A stretch of 64,000 bases of DNA from assembly GCA_002213445.1 (NCBI GenBank), contig NJIE01000025.1:62001-126000 (forward strand), written 5' to 3'. The stretch is from Xenophilus sp. AP218F. Its GTDB lineage: Bacteria > Pseudomonadota > Gammaproteobacteria > Burkholderiales > Chromobacteriaceae. Below the pieces are notes generated by a model that had not been told where the DNA came from, did not search any database, and saw only the letters and a list, made by a program, of their open reading frames with translations. Below are positions 28,104 through 39,785 of the stretch, in pieces (the first letter of the stretch is position 1; the number at the start of each line of letters is the position of its first letter). The position numbers and the translations under genes were made by a program.

Positions 28104-29587
28104 ACCTGACCCCGCAACAACTGGCCGGCCAAGCGCTGATGGTGGACGTCGCCGGCCCCCGCCTGGAGCAACCAGAAGCCGCCCTGCTGCAAAGCCTGGG
28201 CGTGCGCGCCGTCTGCCTGTTCCGCCGCAACGTGCCCGACGCCGACAGCGCGCGCCGGCTGGTGGCCGATCTCAAATGCGCGCTGGGCAAGGACATCCTG
28301 ATCGGCATCGACCAGGAAGGCGGCGGCGTGATGCGCACCCTGTTCCTGCCGCAAGCGCCGGCGGCGATGGCGCTGGGCGCGATAGACGAACCGGCGCTGG
28401 CCTTCCAGGTGGGCGCCGCCGTGGCGCGCGGGTTGAAAAGCCTGGGCATCAACTGGAACTTCGCCCCGGTGCTGGACCTCAACAACAACCCGGCCAACCC
28501 GGTGATAGGCGAACGCTCCTTCGGCGAAAACCCGCAACGCGCCGCAGCGCTGGCCCAGGCCTGGCTGGCTGGCCACATCTCCGAAGGCGTCGCCTGCTGC
28601 CTCAAGCACTTCCCCGGCCACGGCGACACCCATACCGACTCCCATCTCGATTTGCCGGTGGTGGACAAGCCGCTCTCCTCGCTGCGCGACTACGAGCTGG
28701 CCCCGTTCAAGGCCGTGCTGCCGCACGCGCCGGCAGTGATGACCGCCCACATCCGCTTCCCGGCGCTGGACGCCGACTGGCCGGCGACGCTGTCGCCCAG
28801 AGTGCTGACCCAGCTGCTGCGCGAAGATCTCGGCTATCAGGGCGTGGCCATCACCGACGCCCTCAACATGAAGGCCATCCGCGAGCGCTGGGGCCAGGCC
28901 GCCGGCGCGGCGCAAACGCTGAAAGCCGGCGCCGACCTCGCCCTGGTGCTGCAGTTCCCGGACGAAATGCTGGCCGCCAAAGCCGCGGTGGAGCAGGCGC
29001 TGGCCGATGGCGAGTTATCGCTCGACCGCCTGCGGCAAGCCTGGCTGCGGGTGGACAGCCTGCTGCGCCGCTTCCCCAGCCGCGTCCAGCCGTACGAGCC
29101 GGCGCAACGCGCCGCCGACGAAGCGCTGTTCGCCAGCGCCTGGCAGCGCGCGCTGACCGCCCGCGGCGACGCGCCGCGGCTGTCGCCCGGCAGCCGGCTG
29201 CGGCTGGTGGTGCAGCGGCAAGCGCCGTCGGACGGCGTCTCCGAAGCCGGCCTCGGCGCGGAAACCCTGATCGCCAAGCTCTCCAGCCGCTACCAGCTGC
29301 ACGTGATCAGCTTCGACGAGCGCGCGGAACTGGACTGGAGCCAGCTGCCCGACGACGGCGTCTTCACCGCGCTGGCCTCCACCACCCGAGAACGCTACGG
29401 CGAGCGGGAACGCGCCAGCTGGCGGCCCGACCTGCACTTGGCGCTGTGGAACCCCTACGCCGCGGCCGACCTCGACGCCCCGGCCCTGATCAGCTACGGC
29501 TTCGCCGACGCCGCGCTGGACGCGATCACGCGCTACCTGGCCGGCGAGATCGACGCCGCCGGACAACTGCCAGCCCGTCTGGCCTGA
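28100..29587 (+). CDS. GH3 family beta-N-acetylhexosaminidase-like enzyme (NagZ-like, extended)
   Basis: A 495-residue cytoplasmic GH3 protein without signal peptide. It has KHFPGHGDTHTDSHLDLP, the NagZ-type loop with its Asp-His general acid/base dyad, and GVAITDALNMKAI with the nucleophilic Asp. NagZ itself is about 340 residues; here roughly 150 extra residues follow, forming a second domain. Some GH3 enzymes of this group release GlcNAc by phosphorolysis. Encoded inside the transporter operon, it most likely splits imported chitobiose or longer GlcNAc chains rather than only recycling peptidoglycan. The hydrolase or phosphorylase mode is unproven. Confidence 0.85.
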   Translation: MNLTPQQLAGQALMVDVAGPRLEQPEAALLQSLGVRAVCLFRRNVPDADSARRLVADLKCALGKDILIGIDQEGGGVMRTLFLPQAPAAMALGAIDEPALAFQVGAAVARGLKSLGINWNFAPVLDLNNNPANPVIGERSFGENPQRAAALAQAWLAGHISEGVACCLKHFPGHGDTHTDSHLDLPVVDKPLSSLRDYELAPFKAVLPHAPAVMTAHIRFPALDADWPATLSPRVLTQLLREDLGYQGVAITDALNMKAIRERWGQAAGAAQTLKAGADLALVLQFPDEMLAAKAAVEQALADGELSLDRLRQAWLRVDSLLRRFPSRVQPYEPAQRAADEALFASAWQRALTARGDAPRLSPGSRLRLVVQRQAPSDGVSEAGLGAETLIAKLSSRYQLHVISFDERAELDWSQLPDDGVFTALASTTRERYGERERASWRPDLHLALWNPYAAADLDAPALISYGFADAALDAITRYLAGEIDAAGQLPARLA

Positions 29588-29598
29588 AGGAAAACCCC

Positions 29599-30720
<1,122 letters not shown>

Positions 30721-30724
30721 GAAA

Positions 30725-30750
30725 AAGAGGGAGGCGCCGGCCTCCCTCTT
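30725..30750 (+). terminator. Probable terminator of the sugar uptake operon
   Basis: An 11-bp perfect stem, AAGAGGGAGGC with GCCTCCCTCTT, and a 4-base loop, 5 bases after the ATPase stop. The T-run is poor, so it may work partly as a bidirectional barrier for the convergent gene. Confidence 0.6.
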
Positions 30751-30751
30751 G

Positions 30752-30789
30752 TTATCCACAACCCTGCCCGGAATCCGGACTTATCCACA
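30752..30789 (+). promoter_or_regulatory. Pair of consensus DnaA boxes
   Basis: TTATCCACA occurs twice in the same orientation, at 30752-30760 and 30781-30789, 29 bases apart. Both match the strict DnaA-box consensus. They lie in a short convergent intergenic space rather than at a promoter. Confidence 0.5.
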
Positions 30790-30797
30790 ACTTTCCG

Positions 30798-31457
30798 TCA
30801 GCGCGCGTCCTCCAGCGCCGGATTCGCGGCGTCGAGACGGAAACGGCGGCAGGCGGCGGCGTGGGGACCCAGCCGCTCGGCCAGCCAGTCCATTCCCGCC
30901 GCGCCGGACGGGAAATCCAGATCCGGCCGCTCGCTGACGAACAGCACCGAGCGGCTGCCCTCGTCCAGCTTGAAACGGTCCGACTCCAGCCAGTTGAGGC
31001 AGCGGCACACCGTTTCGCCGCCCGACAGCCACGCCGCCTCGCCCGGCTGCGGGAATTCCGTCGCGGTTTTGCCCAGGGGCAGAAACGGCTCGTCGCCGCG
31101 CGCGAGGTCCAGGCGCAGTTCGCCGCCCAGCTTGGCGATATCTTCGCCGCCGAAGGGGCTGCGGCTGAGCAGGGACGCCTGGTTGTACAAATCCACCAGC
31201 GGCAGGATGCTGCGCAGCTTGCCCGCCTGCGCCGCTTTGGCCAGATAGGCCAGCGAGCAGCGCGCCTGCTTGTCGCCCGGCCAGGCGCGGTAAAACGCCT
31301 TCCACTGGCCCAAAAGCGCGTCCCAATCAGCCCCGTCGTCCACCCAGCTCGGCGCGGCGGACGGCAGCGCCGCCGCCTCGATATCCCGCGCGATCAAACC
31401 TTCCACCTGCAGGCGCGGCCAGCGCGCCAGCACGGCTTCGCTCAACTCGACTTTCAT
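30798..31457 (-). CDS. B3/B4 domain-containing protein
   Basis: A 219-residue protein with LPLVDLYNQASLLSRSPFGG and GELRLDLARGDEPFLPLG, the core of the B3/B4 domain found in the beta subunit of phenylalanyl-tRNA synthetase. Stand-alone copies may act as tRNA-editing or amino-acid-binding modules, but this is unproven. The ATG at 31457 has GGGAGCCAAAG before it. The frame stays open far upstream, antisense-free but unlike any protein, so I reject the longer forms. It lies between glpD and the sugar uptake operon. Confidence 0.75.
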   Translation of the reverse strand: MKVELSEAVLARWPRLQVEGLIARDIEAAALPSAAPSWVDDGADWDALLGQWKAFYRAWPGDKQARCSLAYLAKAAQAGKLRSILPLVDLYNQASLLSRSPFGGEDIAKLGGELRLDLARGDEPFLPLGKTATEFPQPGEAAWLSGGETVCRCLNWLESDRFKLDEGSRSVLFVSERPDLDFPSGAAGMDWLAERLGPHAAACRRFRLDAANPALEDAR

Positions 31458-31554
31458 CTTTGGCTCCCGGTGGTCAATCCCAACCATGCTAGGCCGAAAG
31501 GACAGCCGAGGGAAACGCATTGCGCTAATGCGGCAGTAGCGGAATTGCTGGACG

Positions 31555-31579
31555 AAAAAAGCCCGGCGCGCGGCCGGGC
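31555..31579 (-). terminator. Rho-independent terminator of glpD
   Basis: GCCCGGC with GCCGGGC across five bases. On the minus strand TTTTTT follows directly. It lies 28 bases past the glpD stop. Confidence 0.85.
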
Positions 31580-31606
31580 ATGGCGAGGCAGAGCAGCGCT
31601 TGGCCG

Positions 31607-33133
31607 TCAGGCGATCTTGCGCGCGGCGGCCGTCTGCGCCGCCAGCCAGTTGTCGATGACTTCGGCGGCGTTGGCCGGCAGGTGCAGCTTGAGCTTGGAG
31701 CGCCGCCACAGGATGTCTTCGCTGGCGCCGGCCCACTCGGCGTCCACCAGATAGCGCAACTCGGCTTCGTAGAGGCCGGGCAGGATTTCCGCGCCCAGTT
31801 CGGCGAGGTTGCCGGCCTGGCCGATCAGCTTGGCCACGCGGGTGCCGTAAGCGCGCGCCCAGCGCTCGGCCAGCGCCTGCGGCAGCCACGGATGGCGCTG
31901 CAGCAAGCCTTGCAGGAAGCGGGCGAAATCCGCGCCCGGCATGTCGCCGCCAGGCAGCGGCGCGTCGGCGGTCCAGGTGGCCTTGCCGTTGCCGAGCAGG
32001 GGCGCGAGCTTGTCCACCACTTCTTCCGCCAGCTTGCGGTAGGTGGTGATCTTGCCGCCGAACACCGACATCAGCGGCGCGCCGGCGCGGTCCAGCTCCA
32101 GCGCGTAGTCGCGGGTGACGCTGGAGGCGTTGTCGGAGGCGTCGTCCAGCAGCGGGCGCACGCCGGAATACGTGGACAGCACGTCGGAAGGCGCGATCTG
32201 GCTGTGGAAGTAGCGGTTGCTCATTTCGCACAGGTAGCGGATTTCGTCGTCGTCTATCGCCACCGCGCCCGGGTCGCCGCGGTATTCGACGTCGGTGGTG
32301 CCGATCAGCGTGAAGTCGCGTTCGTAAGGAATCGCGAAAATGATGCGCTTGTCCGGGTTCTGGAAAATGTAGGCGAAGGGGTGGTCGAAGATCTTCTTCA
32401 CCACGATGTGGCTGCCCTTGACCAGACGGATGGACTTGCTGGACGGCATGCGCAGCTTGTCCTCGATCAGGCTCTGCACCCAGGGGCCGGCGGCGTTGAC
32501 CAGGATGCGCGCGCCGACTTCGCGCAACTCGCCGTTGGCCGCGCGCAGCTGGCAGCGCCAGATGTCGCCGTCGCGCTTCGCCGCCACCAGCGGGGTGCGG
32601 GTGAGGATCCGGGCGCCGTGCTCGGCCGCGTCCATCGCGTTGAGCACCACCAGCCGCGCGTCCTGCACCCAGCCGTCGGAATAGATGAAGCCGCGCTTGA
32701 AATCGCCCTTCAGCGGGCCGCCGGACGGATGGTCGGCGAAGCTCACCGTGCCGGAGCCGGGCAGCACTTCGCGGCGGGCCAGATGGTCGTACAGGAACAG
32801 GCCGCAGCGGATCATCCATTCCGGGCGCTGGTCGCGCGCGTGCGGCATCACGAAGCGCAAGGGCCAGATGATGTGCGGCGCGGCGCGCAGCAGCACTTCG
32901 CGCTCCTGCAGCGCTTTGCGCACCAGGCCGAATTCGTAATATTCCAGATAGCGCAGGCCGCCGTGGATCAGCTTGGTGCTGGCCGACGAGGTATGCGCCG
33001 CCAGATCGTCTTTTTCGCACAACAGCACCGACAGGCCGCGGCCGGCCGCGTCGCGCGCGATGCCGGCGCCGTTGATGCCGCCGCCAATGATTACCAGATC
33101 GTAAGTTTCCACCGCGTCCCCCGCTTGATTCAT
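31607..33133 (-). CDS. glpD: Aerobic glycerol-3-phosphate dehydrogenase
   Basis: A 508-residue FAD enzyme at the inner membrane that oxidises sn-glycerol-3-phosphate to dihydroxyacetone phosphate and passes electrons to quinone. The FAD fingerprint YDLVIIGGGINGAGIARDAA is at the N-terminus. SSASTKLIHGGLRYLE and GVRPLLDDASDNASSVTRDY are typical. It is full length. It ends the glp cluster but has its own upstream region with a TTTCG-type inverted repeat, and glpT before it ends in a terminator. It is therefore probably a separate transcript under the same regulator. Confidence 0.95.
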   Translation of the reverse strand: MNQAGDAVETYDLVIIGGGINGAGIARDAAGRGLSVLLCEKDDLAAHTSSASTKLIHGGLRYLEYYEFGLVRKALQEREVLLRAAPHIIWPLRFVMPHARDQRPEWMIRCGLFLYDHLARREVLPGSGTVSFADHPSGGPLKGDFKRGFIYSDGWVQDARLVVLNAMDAAEHGARILTRTPLVAAKRDGDIWRCQLRAANGELREVGARILVNAAGPWVQSLIEDKLRMPSSKSIRLVKGSHIVVKKIFDHPFAYIFQNPDKRIIFAIPYERDFTLIGTTDVEYRGDPGAVAIDDDEIRYLCEMSNRYFHSQIAPSDVLSTYSGVRPLLDDASDNASSVTRDYALELDRAGAPLMSVFGGKITTYRKLAEEVVDKLAPLLGNGKATWTADAPLPGGDMPGADFARFLQGLLQRHPWLPQALAERWARAYGTRVAKLIGQAGNLAELGAEILPGLYEAELRYLVDAEWAGASEDILWRRSKLKLHLPANAAEVIDNWLAAQTAAARKIA

Positions 33134-33170
33134 GCGCTGGCAGCGCCAGCATTGATACCCAGAATAATTA

Positions 33171-33206
33171 AAAACGAAGAAAAATACAACATTTCACTTT
33201 CGTTTT
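33171..33206. promoter_or_regulatory. Putative GlpR operator upstream of glpD
   Basis: AAAACGAA (33171-33178) and TTTCGTTTT (33198-33206) form an inverted repeat in the AT-rich glpD promoter region. TTCGTTTT also occurs upstream of glpK (37217-37224). Shared elements before both transcripts suggest the DeoR-type repressor GlpR. Confidence 0.4.
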
Positions 33207-33265
33207 TACTTCAATAATGCGCGCTTTTGTATTTATACCGCGCCCAACGGCGCGCCAGGGCAAAC

Positions 33266-33287
33266 AAAAGGGCCTTGCGGCCCTTTG
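33266..33287 (-). terminator. Rho-independent terminator of glpT
   Basis: AAAGGGCC pairs with GGCCCTTT across a 4-base loop. On the minus strand a TTTTGTTTG tail follows. It lies about 25 bases past the glpT stop and ends the glpKFT transcript. Confidence 0.75.
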
Positions 33288-33309
33288 TCGGCTAGCCAGG
33301 CGGCTCGCG

Positions 33310-34656
33310 TCAGGCGGAAGCCAGCCGCTTGTCCTCGCGGTGGCCGTGCCAGGTGGTGAGCGCCAGCAGCACGATGGCGGCGACGCACGATCCCACCATC
33401 AGCATGAAGCCGCCGTCCCAGCCGAAATGATCGACGGTGTAGCCGACCACGGCGTTGGCCGCCACCGAGCCGCCAAGGTAGCCGAACAGGCCGGTGAAAC
33501 CGGCGGCGGTGCCGGCGGCCTTCTTCGGCGCCAGCTCCAGCGCGTGCAGGCCCACCAGCATCACCGGACCGTAGATCAGGAAGCCGATGGCGATCAGCGC
33601 CAGCATGTCGACGGTGGGGTTGCCGGCCGGGTTCAGCCAGTACACCACGGTGGCCACCGTCACCAGCGCCATGAAGAACACGCCGGTGGCGCCGCGGTTG
33701 CCGCGGAACAGTTTGTCCGACATCCAGCCGCACAGCAGGGTGCCGGGGATGCCGGCCCATTCGTAGAGGAAATAGGCCCACGACGACTTGTCCACCGAGA
33801 AGTGCTTCACTTCCTTCAGATAGGTGGGCGCCCAGTCCAGCACGCCATAGCGCAGCAGGTAGATGAAGACGTTGGCGAAGGCGATGTACCACAGCAGCTT
33901 GTTGGGCAGGATGTACTGGTTGAAGATCTCGCGGGTGGTCAGCTCCTGCTCGTGCTTCTCGCTGTAGTCTTCCGGGTAATCGTTCTTGTAGGCCTCCACC
34001 GGCGGCAGGCCGCACGACTGCGGCGTGTCGCGCATGGTCAGCCAGGCGAAGACGGCGACGCCGATGGCCGCCGCGGCCGGCACGTAGAACGCCGCGCGCC
34101 AGTCGTTGAACCAGCCCATGCCGAGGATGAACAAGGGGCCGATCAGGCCGCCGCCGACGTTGTGGGCGCAGTTCCAGATCGACACGATGCCGCCGCGCTC
34201 CTTCTGCGACCACCAGTGCACCATGGTGCGGCCGCAAGCCGGCCAGCCCATGCCCTGGAACCAGCCGTTGAGGAACAGCAGCACGAACATCACGGTGACG
34301 CTGGACGTGGCCCAGGGCACGAAGCCCATCAACAGGAAGATGGCCGCCGACAGCAGCAGGCCGGCCACCAGGAAGACGCGCGGGTTGGAGCGGTCGGACA
34401 CCGAACCCATCAGGAATTTGGACAGGCCGTAGGCGATGGCGACGCCGGACATGGCGACGCCCAGGTCGCCGCGCGAAAAGCCCTGCTCGATCAGATAAGG
34501 CATGGCCAGCGAGAAATTCTTGCGGACCAGATAGTAGCCGGCGTAGCCGACGAAGATACCGAGGAAAATCTGCCAGCGCAGACGGCGGTAAACGCTGTCC
34601 TGTTGCGCGTCCGGCAGTAGGGGTTGATGCGCCGCGGGTTTGAACAGGCTGATCAT
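33310..34656 (-). CDS. glpT: Glycerol-3-phosphate transporter (MFS, OPA family)
   Basis: A 448-residue twelve-helix antiporter that exchanges glycerol-3-phosphate for inorganic phosphate. The N-terminus [19 protein letters not shown] with its Arg, and the [20 protein letters not shown] motif, are diagnostic of GlpT. The second substrate-binding Arg is probably that in [15 protein letters not shown] use the ATG at 34656; a longer open frame upstream runs through the glpF region and is not real. It is third in glpK-glpF-glpT and preceded by a hairpin without T-run. Confidence 0.95.
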   Translation of the reverse strand: MISLFKPAAHQPLLPDAQQDSVYRRLRWQIFLGIFVGYAGYYLVRKNFSLAMPYLIEQGFSRGDLGVAMSGVAIAYGLSKFLMGSVSDRSNPRVFLVAGLLLSAAIFLLMGFVPWATSSVTVMFVLLFLNGWFQGMGWPACGRTMVHWWSQKERGGIVSIWNCAHNVGGGLIGPLFILGMGWFNDWRAAFYVPAAAAIGVAVFAWLTMRDTPQSCGLPPVEAYKNDYPEDYSEKHEQELTTREIFNQYILPNKLLWYIAFANVFIYLLRYGVLDWAPTYLKEVKHFSVDKSSWAYFLYEWAGIPGTLLCGWMSDKLFRGNRGATGVFFMALVTVATVVYWLNPAGNPTVDMLALIAIGFLIYGPVMLVGLHALELAPKKAAGTAAGFTGLFGYLGGSVAANAVVGYTVDHFGWDGGFMLMVGSCVAAIVLLALTTWHGHREDKRLASA

Positions 34657-34801
34657 GTCATCACTTCTTTCTGAGTTGTTGCGCCAACGAGAGCGACGCC
34701 CGTCCTGCCAGAACAGGTTGGCCGCCCCGGCGGAGGGCCCCGTCTCGCGAGGGCCGCTGCCGCCTGCTTGCCGGTCTGCGCCGGCTGATTGAACCACCGG
34801 C

Positions 34802-34826
34802 CCGGAACGCGCCCGGGCCGGAAAAA
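34802..34826 (-). repeat. Intercistronic hairpin between glpF and glpT
   Basis: CCGGCCCGG pairs with CCGGGCCGG across a 7-base loop just past the glpF stop. On the minus strand the T-run precedes rather than follows it, so it is not a normal terminator. It is more likely an mRNA-stabilising element. Confidence 0.45.
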
Positions 34827-34829
34827 ACT

Positions 34830-35537
34830 TCAGGCCGGCAAGGTGTAAGCCAGCGCCGCCAACGCGCCGCCGATCAGGGAACCCGCCACCGGCACCCAGG
34901 CGTAGCCCCAGTCGCTGTCGCGCTTGCCGGGGATGGGCAGGATGGCGTGCATGATGCGCGGCGCGAGGTCCCGCGCCGGGCTCATCGCGTAACCGGTGGT
35001 GCCGCCCAGCGACACGCCGATGCCCAGCACCAGGAGAGCCACCGGCAGCGCGTCGATCGCGCCCAGCGACATCTTGGGCGCCACCATGCTGAGGATGGCG
35101 AACACCAGCACGAAGGTGGCGACGATTTCGGACACCAGGTTGCCCGGCAGGCTGCGGATGGCCGGACCGGTGCAGAAGGTGGCCAGCTTGAGATCGGCGC
35201 AGTCGGTGGACTCGTAGTGCTTGCGGTAGATCAGCCACACCAGGCCGGCGCCGGCCATGCCGCCGAGCATCTGCGCCAGAACGTAGCCCGGCACCTTGTC
35301 CCACGGAAACTTGCCGGCCACGGCCAGCGCCACCGATACCGCCGGGTTGAGATGCGCGCCGCTGATCGCGGCCACGCTGAACACGCCGATAAATACCGCC
35401 ATCGCCCAGCCGAACGCGATGACGATCAGGCCGCTGTTGTGGCCCTTGGTGTTTTTCAGCAGCACGTTGGCCACCACGCCGTTGCCGAGCAGCACCAGCA
35501 AGGCGGTGCCGATGAATTCGCCCATCAAAGGATTCAT
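34830..35537 (-). CDS. glpF: Glycerol uptake facilitator (aquaglyceroporin)
   Basis: A 235-residue MIP channel with six membrane helices. The first constriction motif is intact ([15 protein letters not shown]). In the second half the usual NPA reads Ser-Pro-Ala, in [14 protein letters not shown], while the selectivity-filter Arg and the GlpF-type Asp are kept. It lets glycerol diffuse through the inner membrane for phosphorylation by GlpK, encoded just upstream (84 bases). A second hairpin (CCGCAGCGG with CCGCTGCGG, about 35575-35599) lies between the two genes. Confidence 0.93.
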   Translation of the reverse strand: MNPLMGEFIGTALLVLLGNGVVANVLLKNTKGHNSGLIVIAFGWAMAVFIGVFSVAAISGAHLNPAVSVALAVAGKFPWDKVPGYVLAQMLGGMAGAGLVWLIYRKHYESTDCADLKLATFCTGPAIRSLPGNLVSEIVATFVLVFAILSMVAPKMSLGAIDALPVALLVLGIGVSLGGTTGYAMSPARDLAPRIMHAILPIPGKRDSDWGYAWVPVAGSLIGGALAALAYTLPA

Positions 35538-35621
35538 GATCCGGTTTCCTTCAGAATGTCAGGTACGGTAAGCCGCCGCAGCGGCGCGGGACCGCTGCGG
35601 ACGGAACGAACAAAGGAGGGA

Positions 35622-37124
<1,503 letters not shown>

Positions 37125-37739
37125 GGGGTTTCTCCTGGATGCCGTCCGCGGCGGCGGTTTAACAGCTTGTTCTGTCGTCGTTTTTGTTTGTAATGTTTGT
37201 TTTTTTACTTATGACGTTCGTTTTATTTTCGAGCAATTTTAGGGACGGCGGACAGGAAGTCAATTGCGATTTAATATTTTTTTAATATCTTCATGTGAAA
37301 ATTATTGGTGAATCGGAAACTATTTCCCGATAAAATGTAGAAAATACAAGTGCTTGCATTTGCGTGGGCCCACTACAAAAAACCTGCCCGCGCGCTGTTG
37401 TTTGCTGCGATGCGTCAAAGTATTTTGACGTGAAATTAATTATGCTTGCCAAAGATCAATCCGCCCCGAGCGGAGACGACGCTACTCTAGGCTGCTGGCA
37501 AAGGCATGATGAATCAGGGCGTTGCCCGCAGGCCGGACGCCAGCCGATACGCAAAAAAACGAACATAAACTTTCGGTGTCGCGAACCGAAGCCCGCGCCC
37601 GGCGCGGCGGACTGCGGCGGGAGAAACTGTAGTCATGCCGCTACAAGCCAGATATGGCAGCATAGGCGTGCTCTCCAGCGGAGCGTTCCGCTGGCCTTCG
37701 CTACAGCGACACCGGTCACCTGGCCGTAAAAGGACTGTC
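37125..37739. other. glpK / pyruvate kinase divergent promoter region
   Basis: A 615-base gap between divergent genes. The glpK-proximal part (37160-37350) is AT-rich with repeated TTTGTTT and TTCGTTTT elements, including TTCG repeats at 37217-37233. TGTAGAAAATACA near 37337 is a small inverted repeat. A perfect 18-base palindrome sits at 37413-37430. The remaining 300 bases before pyk are GC-rich and contain no convincing gene. Confidence 0.5.
37413..37430. promoter_or_regulatory. Perfect palindrome upstream of pyruvate kinase
   Basis: CGTCAAAGTATTTTGACG is a perfect inverted repeat with 7-base arms and a 4-base centre. It lies 310 bases before the pyk start. The TGCGTCAAA arm also appears at one of the palindromes between pgtP and pgtC. 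The regulator is unknown. Confidence 0.45.
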
Positions 37740-39146
37740 ATGCTTCGCAATACTAAAATTCTAGCCACGCTCGGCCCTGCCTCCAGCACCCCCGAGCAAA
37801 TCCTCGAGCTGGCCCGTTCCGGGGTCAACATCTTCCGCCTGAACATGAGCCACGGCAGCCACGACGACCATCGCGCGCGTCTGCAGGCTATCCGCGCCGC
37901 GGAACAAGTGCTGGACCGCCCGATCGGCGTGCTGGTGGACCTGCAAGGCCCCAAGCTGCGCATCGGCAAGTTCCCGCAGGCCACCACGGTGAAAACCGGC
38001 GACCGCTACGAATTCGTGCTGGACGAAGTGGCGGGCGACGGCCAGCGCGCCAGCCTGCCGCACCCGGAAGCGTTCGAGGCGCTCAAACCCGGCCACGTGA
38101 TTCTGGTCAACGACGGCAAGATGGCATTTGAAGTGGAACAGGTGGAAGCGCGCCGCATCGCCACCCGCATCACCGTGGGCGGCGAGCTGTCCAGCAACAA
38201 GGGTTTCAACCTGCCGCACACCGTGCTGCCGCTGTCGGCCATCACTCCGAAAGACCGCAAGGACGCCGAATTCGCCCTGGCCGAAGGCGCCGACTGGCTG
38301 GCGCTGTCCTTCGTGCAGACCGCGGCGGACGTGAAAGAGCTGCGCGAAATCGTCGGCACCAAGGTCGGCATCATCTCCAAGATCGAGAAGCCGTCCGCGG
38401 TCGACGATCTCGCCGCCATCGCCACCCACTCCGACGCCATCATGGTGGCGCGCGGCGACCTGGGCGTGGAGCTGCCGCCGGAAGACGTGCCGGTGGCGCA
38501 GCGCCGCATCGTGCACCAGTGCCGCCACCTGGGCCGCCCGGTCATCGTCGCCACCCAGATGCTGGAATCGATGATCACCGCGCCGACGCCCACCCGCGCC
38601 GAAGCCAACGACGTGGCCACCGCCGTCTACGAAGGCGCCGACGCGGTGATGCTGTCGGCCGAAACCGCCGCCGGCCAATTCCCGCTGGAAGCGGTGCGCA
38701 TCATGGACCGCGTCATCCGCCGCGTGGAAAGCGCGCCGGACTACCGCAAGGTGATGGCGCTGGACTACAGCGCCGCCGACGAGCCGGACCGCACCGACGC
38801 CATCGCCGCCTGCGTGCGCAAAGTGGCCACCCTGCTGCCGGTGACCGTTTCGGTCGCCTTCACCACCAGCGGCTCCACCTGCCTGTACCTGGCCCGCGAA
38901 CGTCCGTCCACCCCCATCTTGGGCATCTCGCCCAACCTGGCCACCGCGCGTCGCCTGACGCTGGTGTGGGGCGTCACCGCCTACCACGGCCCGGACGCGG
39001 AAAACCTGGAAGACATGGTGGTGAAGACCACCTTCTGCGCCACCAAGCTCGGCCTCGCCGAGCAGGGCAAGCCGATGGTGATCATCGCCGGCGTGCCCTT
39101 CGGCACCCCCGGCTCCACCAACCTGCTGCGCATCGTTTACCCATAA
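37740..39146 (+). CDS. pyk: Pyruvate kinase, first copy
   Basis: A 468-residue enzyme converting PEP and ADP to pyruvate and ATP. It has NTKILATLGPASSTPEQI, the NMSHGSHDDH loop, ISKIEKPSAVDD with the catalytic Lys, MVARGDLGVELP binding metal, and VIVATQMLESM. The C-terminal regulatory domain is complete. The ATG at 37740 follows AAAAGGACTGTC. A second, closely similar pyk lies at 40650-42056 on the opposite strand. Whether the two have PykA- or PykF-like control cannot be told from sequence alone. Confidence 0.96.
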   Translation: MLRNTKILATLGPASSTPEQILELARSGVNIFRLNMSHGSHDDHRARLQAIRAAEQVLDRPIGVLVDLQGPKLRIGKFPQATTVKTGDRYEFVLDEVAGDGQRASLPHPEAFEALKPGHVILVNDGKMAFEVEQVEARRIATRITVGGELSSNKGFNLPHTVLPLSAITPKDRKDAEFALAEGADWLALSFVQTAADVKELREIVGTKVGIISKIEKPSAVDDLAAIATHSDAIMVARGDLGVELPPEDVPVAQRRIVHQCRHLGRPVIVATQMLESMITAPTPTRAEANDVATAVYEGADAVMLSAETAAGQFPLEAVRIMDRVIRRVESAPDYRKVMALDYSAADEPDRTDAIAACVRKVATLLPVTVSVAFTTSGSTCLYLARERPSTPILGISPNLATARRLTLVWGVTAYHGPDAENLEDMVVKTTFCATKLGLAEQGKPMVIIAGVPFGTPGSTNLLRIVYP

Positions 39147-39171
39147 TCCGGGCGAAGCTCGCCAAGCGAAA

Positions 39172-39197
39172 CGGAACCCGTCGGGTTCCGTTTTTTC
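39172..39197 (+). terminator. Rho-independent terminator of the first pyk
   Basis: ACGGAACCC pairs with GGGTTCCGT across GTC and is followed by TTTTTC. It overlaps the 3' end of the convergent GNAT gene. Confidence 0.85.
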
Positions 39198-39660
39198 ATT
39201 CCAGCGTCCGGGTCATGAACACGCTGTTCGGGTCGGGCCGGTAATCGGCGAACGGCGGGCATTCGACAAAACCGTGCTTGCGGTACAAGGCTCGCGCCGG
39301 TTCGAACGCCGGCTCGCTGCCGGTTTCCAGATACAAGCGCCGCAAGCCGGCGCGGCCGGCCTCGGCCAGAATATGCAGCAAGATCGCCTGGCCGACGCCG
39401 CGCCCGCGCGCCGCCACCGTCGTGCGCATCGATTTGAGCTCGCCCGCGCCGCCGCCCAGGTCTTTCAGCGCGCCGCAACCCAGCAAGACGCCCTGCGCCC
39501 ATGCCGACCAGAAGCGGATGTCGGCCGCCCGCAGCCGCTCCAGGTCCAGCGCGTGCACGCTCTCCGGCGGCGACAGGCTGCGCATGTGCTCCAGATGCTC
39601 GCGCAGCAGCAGCCGCACCTCGCCGCGCGACAAATCGTCCCGCTCCATGCTGATTTCCAT
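39196..39660 (-). CDS. GNAT family N-acetyltransferase
   Basis: A 154-residue acetyltransferase. MRTTVAARGRGVGQAILLHI is the acetyl-CoA-binding motif A, and ALYRKHGFVECPPFADYRPD is the usual C-terminal motif of the group that includes the E. coli YafP/PhnO-like enzymes. The ATG at 39660 follows GAGGAAGGAAAA. It lies between the two pyruvate kinase genes, convergent with the first. The substrate is unknown. Confidence 0.85.
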   Translation of the reverse strand: MEISMERDDLSRGEVRLLLREHLEHMRSLSPPESVHALDLERLRAADIRFWSAWAQGVLLGCGALKDLGGGAGELKSMRTTVAARGRGVGQAILLHILAEAGRAGLRRLYLETGSEPAFEPARALYRKHGFVECPPFADYRPDPNSVFMTRTLE

Positions 39661-39785
39661 TTTTCCTTCCTCCCCGATGCCGCCCCGCAACAAGCGAAGC
39701 GTTGAATACTATGCTGAAAGCCGGCGCGCGCCTGCGCCGCCAGCCGTTTGACTGACGATTCCACCCGATTGCACGCGAGGGGCCC

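Noticed and set aside
30798-33152. Continuous 784-codon frame joining the B3/B4-domain gene to an out-of-frame reading of glpD
   Set aside because: The upstream two thirds is Arg-rich shadow of glpD. The ATG at 31457 with its own Shine-Dalgarno and a terminator between the genes show two separate genes.
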